Below are positions 1 through 7,775 of a stretch of 50,728 nt of DNA, one piece after another. A program made the translations under genes and the position numbers. The DNA is from an uncultured Succiniclasticum sp. GTDB lineage: Bacteria; Bacillota; Negativicutes; Acidaminococcales; Acidaminococcaceae. The notes beneath the pieces were generated by a model. It ran no database searches, was not told the origin of the DNA, and was given only the letters and a program-made list of their open reading frames with translations. Position 1 is the first letter of the stretch. Every line of letters begins with the position of its first letter. The stretch is from the NCBI GenBank assembly GCA_905235335.1, contig CAJOKZ010000004.1, positions 1-50,728 of the forward strand. Direction: 5' to 3'.

Positions 1-126
1 GCCCGTGGTCGTGGTCATGCCCGTGGTCGTGGTCATGCCCGTGATCGTGGTCATGCCCGTGATCGTGGTCATGCCCGTGATCGTGGTCATGCCCGTGATC
101 GTGGTCATGCCCGTGGTCGTGATTAT
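1..126 (-). repeat. 18-bp tandem repeat encoding (D/N)HDHGH
   Basis: Seven adjacent 18-bp units start at the window edge. They differ only by single G/A changes and by the last unit at 109-126. Read on the minus strand each unit encodes Asp/Asn-His-Asp-His-Gly-His. The array runs off the window, so its full length is unknown. It lies inside the partial coding region at 1-184 and keeps frame because the unit is a multiple of three. Confidence 0.9.
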
Positions 127-184
127 AGGATTCTGAAACCCCATACGCAGTTTTTTCTTTCAAATCTTTTGGTTGTTGGGTCAT
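1..184 (-). CDS. N-terminus of a histidine-rich metal-binding protein (partial)
   Basis: Only the first 61 codons are visible. The ATG at 184-182 follows a purine-rich ribosome site (GGAAAGGCG). The protein begins MTQQPKDLKEKTAYGV, then becomes a run of DHDHGH units that leaves the window. Such stretches bind zinc, nickel or cobalt and are found in cation diffusion facilitators, ZIP transporters, HypB-type chaperones and metal-binding lipoproteins. No membrane segment or signal peptide precedes the His run, which favours a cytoplasmic N-terminal tail, as in many cation diffusion facilitators. The SmtB-like operator upstream points to zinc-type control. The CxxCGC start typical of HypB is absent. 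The exact family cannot be told from this fragment. Confidence 0.7.
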   Translation of the reverse strand, partial: MTQQPKDLKEKTAYGVSESYNHDHGHDHDHGHDHDHGHDHDHGHDHDHGHDHDHGHDHDHG

Positions 185-269
185 GTTAACTCGCCTTTCC
201 TTGTGCCTACTCTCCAGCCAATGCTCGGATATCCCTTAGGGAAACGGATAGTAAAAATTCGACAATAAT

Positions 270-298
270 ATTATAACATATGAGCATGTGTTCATTTG
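270..298 (-). promoter_or_regulatory. Candidate ArsR/SmtB-type operator overlapping a -10 box
   Basis: ATGAGCA-TG-TGTTCAT at 280-295 is an inverted repeat with one mismatch and a 2-bp spacer. It has the TGAACA-N2-TGTTCA form known for SmtB/CzrA zinc sensors. On the minus strand a perfect TATAAT lies at 275-270, so a repressor bound here would cover the -10/-35 spacer of the His-rich gene. The -35 is weak. The operator match is by eye. Confidence 0.6.
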
Positions 299-372
299 TA
301 TTTATAAAGGATTTCACATTTATTTCACAACTAAAGAACGAAAACTGTTTCAAACGTTACAAAATCTTCTGA

Positions 373-1971
373 TTATTTCATAGTTGCCGAAGTCCAGTCT
401 CCGGTCACCCAGTAATAATCACAGGGCTGGACCTCCGCATTTACGATGGCAGTTCCAGAGATAATGTTAGTCCGCGGATGACCAAAAATGATGGCAGCAC
501 AGTCTTCCAGGATGATTTTCTGCATATCGATTACCAATTGCCGGCGTTTATTCGTATCAAATTCCACAGCCAGTCTATCAGACAGCTCATCATATTTCGG
601 ATTGCTGTAGCCGGAACTATTTGTCGAATTGCATCCGTCTCTATTGGTCTTCCAGTACATATTCAAAAATACTGCCGGATCCCCGGCCTGTTCAGCCGCC
701 ACGTCGGAGAGCAACAAATCGTAATCCCCCGTAGCGCGAATTTTATTCAGCTCATTGTCATCAACATTCTTCAGATTGATCCGGATGCCGATCCTTCCGG
801 CATCGGACCGTGTCGCCTCGGCAAACAACGGAAGTTCTGCGAGGTTGCTGCAAAAAATGAGGTTTATCTCCAAACTCTTTCCGCCTTTATCGACAATGCC
901 ATCGCCGTTGGTATCCTTCCATCCTGCTTCTGCCAGCAGCTTTTTAGCGCGTTCCACGTTATAGCGGTTTTTGTCTAGTTTTATCAGTTCATCATAGCCA
1001 TAGCCTGCAGAAGGAGGCATCAAAGGGCCTCCGGGAATAAATGTGTCTCTTAACAACACCTTGCAGTAAGACTGCCGGTTCAAAGAAGACACCAGCGCTT
1101 CACGAATCCGTTTGTCTGCAAGCGGCTTCCCTTCCCGGACTGAAATCAGGGCCAGCGTGTCCAAAAACGAATCAGTTTCACTGATACGATATTTTGTAGT
1201 GTCCTTAAACAATGCCATATCGCCGGACGCCACGCCGACTGCAACATCAATTTCACCTTTCCGCAAAGCCAGGGCACGGGTATTCGCATCATCAATCGGG
1301 GATATTTCCAGCTTTTTAACGGAAACCTTTCCGTTCCAGTATCTTTCATTGGCCGCCAAAGCCGCTTTCCCCTTGACAAAGGAGGTAACAACATACGGGC
1401 CGGTTCCTACAGGGCCCTTCACAGCATAATCCCGATCTTTCACAGATGTGTCCACAATCAGGAACATCGGATCGCCAAGTATCCCGGGAAGAGTCGGTAC
1501 CGGCTTCATGGTGCGGATGATAACATTCTGTCCTTCACCGGCGATAGAATCATACTGAAACATGGTTTTTGCCCGCGGCGATTTTTCAAAAGTCCGGAGC
1601 AGGGATTTTGCAACAGCATCGCCGGTTACTTTGTTGCCATTGGAAAATACCGCCTTATCACTGATCTTGAAAATCCACGTCAGCCTGTCATCGTTCATTT
1701 TCCAGCTTTCTGCCAGCCAGGGAACTGGATTCATCTTTTGATCAAACCGAACCAGGGTCTCGCCAATACCATAACGCATAACGGCCCAGCTGTTGCAGCG
1801 ATCAGCCGGGTCAAGAGAATCTGCAAAGCCGGGAACACCAACACGCAAGATGTCTTTCGCCGCAGCCACCCTGTCTCCATCCGCCTTTTTGTCCCCGCCG
1901 CATCCCGCGGCAGTAAAAAGAAGCATCGCGGCCATAGCCGATACCGCAAGTTTTTTCCACGTAGAATTCAT
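373..1971 (-). CDS. Family 5 ABC solute-binding lipoprotein (peptide/nickel type), copy 2
   Basis: This is a DppA/OppA/NikA-like extracellular binding protein. The track start at 2016 is too long. The ATG at 1971 follows AAAGGACGAGG and gives a lipoprotein signal (MNSTWKKLAV... ending in TAAGC). Family 5 hallmarks are visible: WLAESW near residue 85, the GTGPY block, and a Ca-loop-like DTNGDGIVDKGG in the second lobe. It ends in a DYYWVTGDW segment that resembles DYYWITDE at the end of the other binding protein at 7776-9386, so the two are paralogues. It is the last gene of the importer run, 214 bases after a second permease pair. That placement suggests a duplicated binding-protein/permease module with different specificity. 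Substrate (peptide, nickel, metal chelate) is not readable from sequence. Confidence 0.88.
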   Translation of the reverse strand: MNSTWKKLAVSAMAAMLLFTAAGCGGDKKADGDRVAAAKDILRVGVPGFADSLDPADRCNSWAVMRYGIGETLVRFDQKMNPVPWLAESWKMNDDRLTWIFKISDKAVFSNGNKVTGDAVAKSLLRTFEKSPRAKTMFQYDSIAGEGQNVIIRTMKPVPTLPGILGDPMFLIVDTSVKDRDYAVKGPVGTGPYVVTSFVKGKAALAANERYWNGKVSVKKLEISPIDDANTRALALRKGEIDVAVGVASGDMALFKDTTKYRISETDSFLDTLALISVREGKPLADKRIREALVSSLNRQSYCKVLLRDTFIPGGPLMPPSAGYGYDELIKLDKNRYNVERAKKLLAEAGWKDTNGDGIVDKGGKSLEINLIFCSNLAELPLFAEATRSDAGRIGIRINLKNVDDNELNKIRATGDYDLLLSDVAAEQAGDPAVFLNMYWKTNRDGCNSTNSSGYSNPKYDELSDRLAVEFDTNKRRQLVIDMQKIILEDCAAIIFGHPRTNIISGTAIVNAEVQPCDYYWVTGDWTSATMK

Positions 1972-2185
1972 GTTTTTGCCTCGTCCTTTCTTGCTTTTAA
2001 GAAAACGGCGATTCAATGAGTTTATACAATCAGGTTAAAGAATCTCATTAATTCGTCTGCCTCGATAGTCAGATATCATAATCGACTCGCACGCCGCTGA
2101 TCAACGCTTCGCTTCTTATCGCACGCAAACTTTCGTTTTCCCTCGTATGTTTGGTTTTTGTAAATCAGCGGATCCTCCATTTTTC

Positions 2186-3022
2186 TTATTCTTTATTTGC
2201 TTTCCGCGGATCCATCACATCGCGTAGGGAATCGCTCCACAGATTAATCACCACAACGGTGATAAAAATCGCCAGACCGGGGAACACCATCAGCCAGGGA
2301 GCTGTTTGCATCTGTTGGCGGCCTTCGTTCAGCATAACACCCCATTCAGGAGCAGGAGGCTGGCTGCCGAAACCCAAGAAGGACAGCCCCGCCAGTTCCA
2401 TCATAATGGCTCCCACATCTGTTGCGGCTGTAATGACCATCACCGGCAGGATGTTGGGAACAATATGTGTCAGCAGTATATGAAGGTGATTACCGCCGCT
2501 GACAACAGCCGCCAGAACAAAGTCGCATTCCTTGATTTTCAGTGCCAGTCCGCGGGCCAGACGCGCATATTTCGCCCAGGTTACACACAGCAGTGCTATC
2601 ATGGCATTGAGCAGGCTTCCGCCCAAGATGCCGGCAATCGCAATAGCTAAGATCATACCGGGAAACGAGATCATCATATCGGAAAGACGCATGATGACCG
2701 CATCCGCCCAGCCGCCAAAATATCCGGCCAACACGCCTAACGTGGTTCCCACAACAAAAATCATGGCTATCAGTATGATAACCGAACCAAGAGAATAAGC
2801 GGCACCGTACAAGATACGGCTGAAACAGTCACGCCCCAGTTTGTCCGTTCCGAACAGATGCGCCGCGGAAGGCGGCATATTCGCGTTGCGCATCACAGCC
2901 TCCAGCGGATCGTAAGGCGCAATGAAAGGAGCTGTCAACGCAATTGCAATCAACAGGAACATTAGAATCGTGAACAGCCGGAACGCTTTATTTTCTTTAA
3001 ATCCAATCATCAGCGTTCCCAT
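2186..3022 (-). CDS. ABC permease, DppC/NikC type, copy 2
   Basis: This is an inner-membrane permease of the peptide/nickel BPD family, 278 aa. It has an N-terminal membrane segment (FRLFTILMFLLIAIALTAPF), the HLFGTDKLGRDCFSR block typical of DppC/OppC proteins, and a GGSLLNAMIAL...WAKYARLARGL cytoplasmic loop that docks to the ATPase. It ends DVMDPR, a common C-terminal signature in this family. The ATG at 3022 follows GGGAAGGTAATC and lies 2 bases past the stop of the DppB-type partner, so they are cotranscribed. It closely resembles the copy at 5875-6705 over most of its length, consistent with module duplication. Confidence 0.92.
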   Translation of the reverse strand: MGTLMIGFKENKAFRLFTILMFLLIAIALTAPFIAPYDPLEAVMRNANMPPSAAHLFGTDKLGRDCFSRILYGAAYSLGSVIILIAMIFVVGTTLGVLAGYFGGWADAVIMRLSDMMISFPGMILAIAIAGILGGSLLNAMIALLCVTWAKYARLARGLALKIKECDFVLAAVVSGGNHLHILLTHIVPNILPVMVITAATDVGAIMMELAGLSFLGFGSQPPAPEWGVMLNEGRQQMQTAPWLMVFPGLAIFITVVVINLWSDSLRDVMDPRKANKE

Positions 3023-3024
3023 GA

Positions 3025-3969
3025 TTACCTTCCCACCTTTCGCAGCCTTGGGTCAAAGTACGCGTACGATATATCTACCAGCAGATTGATAATCATATAC
3101 ATAGAAGCAATCCAAAGAACGATGGCCTGAATCAGTTGGAAGTCACGATAGGTAATGGCCTGTACAGCAGTATAACCCAGTCCCGGCCAGGAAAATACGG
3201 TTTCAACTACAGCGGCGCCGCCAAGCAGACTTCCGAGGGAAAGCCCAAACAGGGTGACCAAAGGCAACAGCGCATTGGGCAGGACCTCCCTCCACAGGAT
3301 ATATGTTTCGCTCATCCCCAAAGAGCGGGCGCCGGTCACATAATCCTGATTCAGCTCTTCTAAAATAGCCACGCGCACCTGCCGGATATATTTGGATGCC
3401 ATGGCAATCCCCAGTGTCACGGTGGGCAGCGCCATGTTCTCCAACGAAACTTCTCCGCCCAGGATAGGGAACCACCCCAGTTGCAGGCCAAATATCCACA
3501 GCAGCATCAGCCCCATCCAAAAATTGGGAACCGACATGCCAATAAAAGAAAAGCCGCGGACAAGATAATCAAACCATGTATTCTGTTTTACAGCGGCGTA
3601 AATACCAAGAGGCAACGCAAAAATCAGCATAAAAGCTGAAGATGACGCAGCAAGGACGACCGTGGCAGGCAGCGATGCAAGCACCACGTCCAGCACCGGC
3701 CGCTTCATCATAAACGAATTTCCAAAATTTCCCTGCACCGCACGTCCCAGCCAGGAAATGTATTGAAAGAAAAAAGGCTGGTCCAATCCCAGTTCTGCTT
3801 TCAGCGCGTCTACTTCCGCCTGGCTTACCATAATTTCCTGATTACCGGCGATCATCTGACGTGCCACATCGCCCGGTGCCAGCATGACCAGGCAGAAAGA
3901 AATGAAACTGATACCAAGCAGTGCCAGTATCATCTGGCCCAGACGCCTTACTAAATTTTTTCTGCCCAA
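3025..3969 (-). CDS. ABC permease, DppB/NikB type, copy 2
   Basis: This is an inner-membrane permease, 314 aa, with the DppB/OppB layout: an N-terminal helix (LGQMILALLGISFISFCLVML), a periplasmic GLDQPFFFQYISWL segment, then five more membrane segments. The coupling loop reads ARSLGMSETYILWREVLPNALLP and the end is YAYFDPRLR, both family hallmarks. The start is TTG: an in-frame TGA sits three codons upstream (GGA TGA TGC GGA TTG), so no earlier start is possible, and AAGGA lies about 9 bases before it. It is paired with the DppC-type gene 2 bases downstream. A 12-bp stem-loop separates it from the ATPase gene upstream. Confidence 0.92.
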   Translation of the reverse strand: MGRKNLVRRLGQMILALLGISFISFCLVMLAPGDVARQMIAGNQEIMVSQAEVDALKAELGLDQPFFFQYISWLGRAVQGNFGNSFMMKRPVLDVVLASLPATVVLAASSSAFMLIFALPLGIYAAVKQNTWFDYLVRGFSFIGMSVPNFWMGLMLLWIFGLQLGWFPILGGEVSLENMALPTVTLGIAMASKYIRQVRVAILEELNQDYVTGARSLGMSETYILWREVLPNALLPLVTLFGLSLGSLLGGAAVVETVFSWPGLGYTAVQAITYRDFQLIQAIVLWIASMYMIINLLVDISYAYFDPRLRKVGR

Positions 3970-4023
3970 TCCGCATCATCCTTACTGTTACATTTTTTAA
4001 ATTTTTGCAGTAATAACAAACGA

Positions 4024-4053
4024 GCTTCTATGATATTATTTTATCATAGAAGC
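4024..4053 (-). terminator. Intercistronic 12-bp stem-loop
   Basis: GCTTCTATGATA and TATCATAGAAGC form a perfect 12-bp stem with a 6-base loop, between the ATPase at 4120-5082 and the second permease pair. On the coding (minus) strand it is followed by TCGTTTGTTATT, a poor U-tract. It could be a partial terminator or an RNA-processing/stability element setting lower expression of the second module. A smaller 5-bp hairpin (GTCTC/GAGAC) lies at 4099-4115. Confidence 0.6.
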
Positions 4054-4119
4054 CCTATTTTCGCTCATTATAAAATGAAATTTTATGATCCAACCCTTGT
4101 CTCAGCCAACGAGACCTGA

Positions 4120-5082
4120 TTATCTTGCAAACAGATGGCAGGCCACCTTATGATCCGGTGCGATTTCTACCAATTTCGGTTTTTCCTGCAGACAACGTTC
4201 CGAACAGTTGGGACAACGGTTGCTGAAGGGACAGCCCGGCGGCAGGTCCAGCGGACTGGGCGGTTCGCCCTTGATACTCTTAATTTTCCGTGTAAAGTCC
4301 ATCCGGGTATCAAAGACGGAGTCCAACAAGGCCTTGGAATACGGATGACAGCACACATCGGAAAGACCTTCGCCCGGCATGACCTCTACGACATTGCCCA
4401 GATACATGACAGCCACCTGATGCGCAAAGGATTCAATCAGCCCCAGGTCATGGCAGATAAATCCGATGGCAATATTTTTCTCCCGCTGCAGGCGGGTAAT
4501 GAGTTCGATGACCGTTTTCTGTACGGAAACATCCAGCGCACTGGTGGCTTCGTCCATAACGATGAATTCGGGTTCCAAAGCGATCGCACGGGCAATGGCC
4601 ACACGCTGGCGCTGTCCGCCGGACATATTGTGGGGAAAGCGATCCGCAAAATCGCCGGGCAGCTCTACCAGTTCCAGCAATTCCCTCGCCTTTGCGTCCA
4701 CTTCAGACCCGCTGATGCGGTTAAAGTTCAGCAAAGGCTCACAGACGATTTCCTTGATTTTCATCTTGGGATTAAAGGATGTGGACGGATCCTGGAATAC
4801 CATCTGGATATGCTGGCGGTTCTCATGCAACTCCTTTCCCTTCATCTTGGTGATATCCTTCCCGTGAAAAAATATCTCGCCCTCCGTAGGGCTGTCAAGC
4901 CAGACCAAAAAGCGCATGAAGGTACTTTTGCCACAGCCGGATTCACCAACCAGACCCAATGTCTTCCCTTTGTAAAACTTTAAATTGATATCGTCACAGG
5001 CGGTAAGCAAGCGCCCGTCGTTAGTAGGAAAACGACGCGTCACATGACGTGCGTCAATCAACAGATCTTTTTCATCAAACAT
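4120..5082 (-). CDS. ABC ATPase, DppF/OppF/NikE type
   Basis: This is one of two nucleotide-binding subunits of the importer, 320 aa. Visible motifs are Walker A GESGCGKST, Q-loop MVFQDP, signature MSGGQRQRVAIARA, Walker B FIVMDEATSALD and the switch His in ICHD. The C-terminal extension carries CPFSNRCPNCSERC, the Cys cluster usual in oligopeptide/dipeptide ATPases and suggested in the family to bind an Fe-S cluster. The ATG follows AGGAGGTAAGCGCT and overlaps the stop of the upstream ATPase by 8 bases, so translation is likely coupled. There is only one ATPase pair for two permease pairs, so both membrane modules probably share it. Confidence 0.93.
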   Translation of the reverse strand: MFDEKDLLIDARHVTRRFPTNDGRLLTACDDINLKFYKGKTLGLVGESGCGKSTFMRFLVWLDSPTEGEIFFHGKDITKMKGKELHENRQHIQMVFQDPSTSFNPKMKIKEIVCEPLLNFNRISGSEVDAKARELLELVELPGDFADRFPHNMSGGQRQRVAIARAIALEPEFIVMDEATSALDVSVQKTVIELITRLQREKNIAIGFICHDLGLIESFAHQVAVMYLGNVVEVMPGEGLSDVCCHPYSKALLDSVFDTRMDFTRKIKSIKGEPPSPLDLPPGCPFSNRCPNCSERCLQEKPKLVEIAPDHKVACHLFAR

Positions 5083-5863
5083 AGCGCTTACCTCCTAACG
5101 TCGGTACCGCATCCAACAAAAGCTTGGTATACGGATTCTCAGACTGACGGAGTATGTATCCGCGTTCACCCTGATCAACGACCTCGCCATGCTTCATCAC
5201 TACGATCTTATCTCCCATATAGGCAGCAACGCCAAGATTATGGGTTACGATAATAATGCTGGTGCCGTACTCATCGCGCAGTTCCATAAACTGGCGGACG
5301 ATCTGCGCCTGCGTTGTCACGTCAAGCGCCGAGGTAGGTTCATCGGCAAGCAGCAGTTTAGGCTGATATGTCATACCCATGGCAATGCCGACACGCTGGC
5401 GCTGTCCGCCGGAGAGCTGAAACGGATAGGAACGCATGATGCGGTCGCCGTCCGGCAGGCGCATCCGTTCAATTACTTCCACGCCTTTTGCCCAGGCATC
5501 TTTCTTGGACAGATCCTCATGGGTTAAGATGTATTCCACATAGCTGTCACCGATCAAGCGTGTCTGGTTCATCATGGCCCCGCTGTCCTGGAAAATCATG
5601 GAGATGTCGTGCCCGCGCAGTTTACGCCACTCCTTCGGAGTCAGCTTCAGCAAATCAATCCCATCATATGTAATATGACCGGCCGAGACTCTTCCCGTTC
5701 CGGGAAGCAGCCCCATTACCGCACGAATCACGGTGGTTTTACCACTGCCGGATTCACCGACAATACTGCAGATTTGTCCTTTTTCCAGATTCAGGCTGCA
5801 GTTTTTGACCGTTAGGTTATTACCATAGGAAATATCTACATTTTCAATTTCTAATAATGACAT
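5075..5863 (-). CDS. ABC ATPase, DppD/OppD/NikD type
   Basis: This is the partner nucleotide-binding subunit, 262 aa. It shows Walker A GESGSGKTT, Q-loop MIFQDSGAMMNQ, signature LSGGQRQRVGIAMG, Walker B LLLADEPTSALD and switch VTHN. It is shorter than typical 320-330 aa DppD proteins because it stops at the NPYTKLLLDAVP segment and lacks the Cys-rich C-terminal tail seen in its partner. NikD-type ATPases are also short, so this weakly favours a nickel/metal-type system. It overlaps the next gene by 8 bases and starts 11 bases after the DppC-type permease. Confidence 0.92.
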   Translation of the reverse strand: MSLLEIENVDISYGNNLTVKNCSLNLEKGQICSIVGESGSGKTTVIRAVMGLLPGTGRVSAGHITYDGIDLLKLTPKEWRKLRGHDISMIFQDSGAMMNQTRLIGDSYVEYILTHEDLSKKDAWAKGVEVIERMRLPDGDRIMRSYPFQLSGGQRQRVGIAMGMTYQPKLLLADEPTSALDVTTQAQIVRQFMELRDEYGTSIIIVTHNLGVAAYMGDKIVVMKHGEVVDQGERGYILRQSENPYTKLLLDAVPTLGGKRYV

Positions 5864-5874
5864 GATATTCCCCC

Positions 5875-6705
5875 TTATTCTTCCCGCGGATCCAAAATAT
5901 CCCGGAGATTATCGCCCAACATATTGAAAATCACGACCGTAATAAAAATTGCCAGACCGGGATATACCATCAGCCAAGGCGCAGATTGCATAAAGTCTCG
6001 GCCTTCGTTCAGCATAGAGCCCCATTCCGGTGTGGGCGGCTGAGCGCCAAAGCCAAGGAAGGACAACGCCGCCAGTTCCATCATCATACCGCCGATATCG
6101 GTAGCTGCCGTGATGACAAGCGTCGTAATCGTATTCGGTAGCATATATTTCCACAACATATGCCACGTGCCGGAACCGGTAACAATTGCCGCGTACACAT
6201 AATCCGTGTGGCGAACCTTCAATACCAGCGACCGGGCCATGCGCGCATACTTAGGCCACGTTACCAGCGCGATAGCAATAATAGCATTACGCATGCTGGC
6301 GCCCAGCATACCGGCAACGGCGATAGCCAGCACCAGTCCCGGGAAAGCGATCATCATGTCAGCGATACGCATAATCACCGCGTCTACCCAGCCCCCGAAA
6401 TAGCCGGCAAGCACACCCAGCGCCGTTCCGATGACGAAGACAGCCAGAACCAGAACAAAAGTGGAAGCTAATGAAATACGGGCACCATACAGGACCCGGG
6501 CATAAATATCACGGCCCATTTTATCCGTGCCGAAAAGATGTTTCGCATCCGGCGCCATGATGGCATCCGCCAGATTACCGGCCGTGGGATCAATACCGCC
6601 AGCCAGTACCGGGGCAAAAGCGGCGATAAGAACGATGACTACAGCCAATATGGAAAAAAGCACAAAGCCTTTATTACTCAGAAACTTGTTCTTTTTCGTA
6701 TCCAT
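5875..6705 (-). CDS. ABC permease, DppC/NikC type, copy 1
   Basis: This is an inner-membrane permease of 276 aa: an N-terminal helix (GFVLFSILAVVIVLIAAFAPVL), the HLFGTDKMGRDIYARVLYGARISL block, a coupling loop WPKYARMARSLVLK, and a DILDPREE end. It lies 4 bases after the DppB-type partner and directly before the ATPases. Compared with the copy at 2186-3022 it shares most blocks, including FLGFGAQPPTPEWG versus FLGFGSQPPAPEWG, and the LNEGR and PWLMV.PGLAIFITVV segments. Confidence 0.93.
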   Translation of the reverse strand: MDTKKNKFLSNKGFVLFSILAVVIVLIAAFAPVLAGGIDPTAGNLADAIMAPDAKHLFGTDKMGRDIYARVLYGARISLASTFVLVLAVFVIGTALGVLAGYFGGWVDAVIMRIADMMIAFPGLVLAIAVAGMLGASMRNAIIAIALVTWPKYARMARSLVLKVRHTDYVYAAIVTGSGTWHMLWKYMLPNTITTLVITAATDIGGMMMELAALSFLGFGAQPPTPEWGSMLNEGRDFMQSAPWLMVYPGLAIFITVVIFNMLGDNLRDILDPREE

Positions 6706-6709
6706 ATGA

Positions 6710-7648
6710 TTACCTCCTCAGCCGCAGGCGGGGATCCACATAATTGTAAGAGATATCGACCAGCAGATTGATCATCATATAGATAACAGAAACCCACAGT
6801 ACATAGCCCTGAAGCAGGAAATAATCTGCGGACATAATCGCGGAAACCGCAAGATTGCCTAAGCCCGGATACGAGAAAATAATTTCAACTACACTGGTCC
6901 CACCCAGCAGGGAGCCAACTGACAGGCCCAGCATGGTAATCAGCGGCAACAGGGAGTTGGGAAGTACGTTGCCCCACAGAATCTTGTTTTCCGATACGCC
7001 GCGGGCGCGGGCACCGATTACATAATCCGAGTGTAGTTCTTCCAAGACTGCCGTACGAACCTGACGGGTGTACTTGGCCGTCATGGCAACCGCCAGCGTT
7101 ACTGCCGGAAGGATCAGAGATTTAAAATCGCCTCCAGAGGAAACCACCGGCAAAAACCGCAACTTAACACAGAAAACCAAAATCAGCATCAGGCCGAACC
7201 AGAAGTTCGGGATGGACACACCGAAGAAAGTGACAGCACGTACCAAATAATCAATCGGTTTGTTGTGGTGTACAGCAGAAATAACGCCCAACGGTACCGC
7301 AAACAAAAGCATGAGGATGGTAGAAGCCAATGTCAGTTTCAAAGTCGGCCACAGGCGGTCCAGCAGGAGTTCCGTAACCGGCTTTTGCAGCATGAAAGAT
7401 TGCCCGAAGTCGCCCCGCAGGCAGTTTGCTATCCAATTAGTATACTGTGTTAAAAACGGTTTGTCCAGCCCCAGCGTCTTGCGCATCTCTTCTATCATTT
7501 CCGTAGTGGGCATAATACCGCTATGGGTAAAGATATTTCGCGCAGGATCGCCCGGCGACAGGTAGGTTAATAAAAACGTCAGAAAGCTGATACCTATCAG
7601 GACGATCACCATTTGCAGCAATCTGGAAATTATGGTATTCTTATTCAT
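6710..7648 (-). CDS. ABC permease, DppB/NikB type, copy 1
   Basis: This is an inner-membrane permease of 312 aa with the DppB arrangement: an N-terminal helix SRLLQMVIVLIGISFLTFLL, the periplasmic GLDKPFLTQYTNWI stretch, FGVSIPNFWFGLMLILVF, the coupling loop ARARGVSENKILWGNVLPNSLLP, and the end YNYVDPRLRLRR. It is the first permease after the main binding protein, separated by a stem-loop at 7702-7736. It shares the same motif order with the copy at 3025-3969 but is clearly diverged, so the duplication is not recent. Confidence 0.93.
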   Translation of the reverse strand: MNKNTIISRLLQMVIVLIGISFLTFLLTYLSPGDPARNIFTHSGIMPTTEMIEEMRKTLGLDKPFLTQYTNWIANCLRGDFGQSFMLQKPVTELLLDRLWPTLKLTLASTILMLLFAVPLGVISAVHHNKPIDYLVRAVTFFGVSIPNFWFGLMLILVFCVKLRFLPVVSSGGDFKSLILPAVTLAVAMTAKYTRQVRTAVLEELHSDYVIGARARGVSENKILWGNVLPNSLLPLITMLGLSVGSLLGGTSVVEIIFSYPGLGNLAVSAIMSADYFLLQGYVLWVSVIYMMINLLVDISYNYVDPRLRLRR

Positions 7649-7701
7649 CGACTTCTCTCCTCGTCATAAGCGACTAATCGCAAATATAAAGAGATACACA
7701 G

Positions 7702-7736
7702 AAGGGATACGGGGTACAAGGCCCTCCGTATCCCTT
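7702..7736 (-). terminator. Stem-loop after the binding-protein gene
   Basis: AAGGGATACGG and CCGTATCCCTT form a perfect 11-bp stem around a 13-base loop. On the minus strand it lies between the stop of the binding protein (7776) and the first permease. The bases after it on the coding strand are CTGTGTATC, so it is not a full terminator there. Such hairpins after binding-protein genes often stabilise the upstream message and lower permease expression. A T-tract follows it only in the opposite direction. Confidence 0.65.
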
Positions 7737-7775
7737 TTTGCTTGCTTTTATAGCCGCCTATAAGCGGATTTTTGA

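Noticed and set aside
1-126. CRISPR array
   Set aside because: The short repeats are contiguous 18-bp units without spacers and encode a His-rich peptide in frame.
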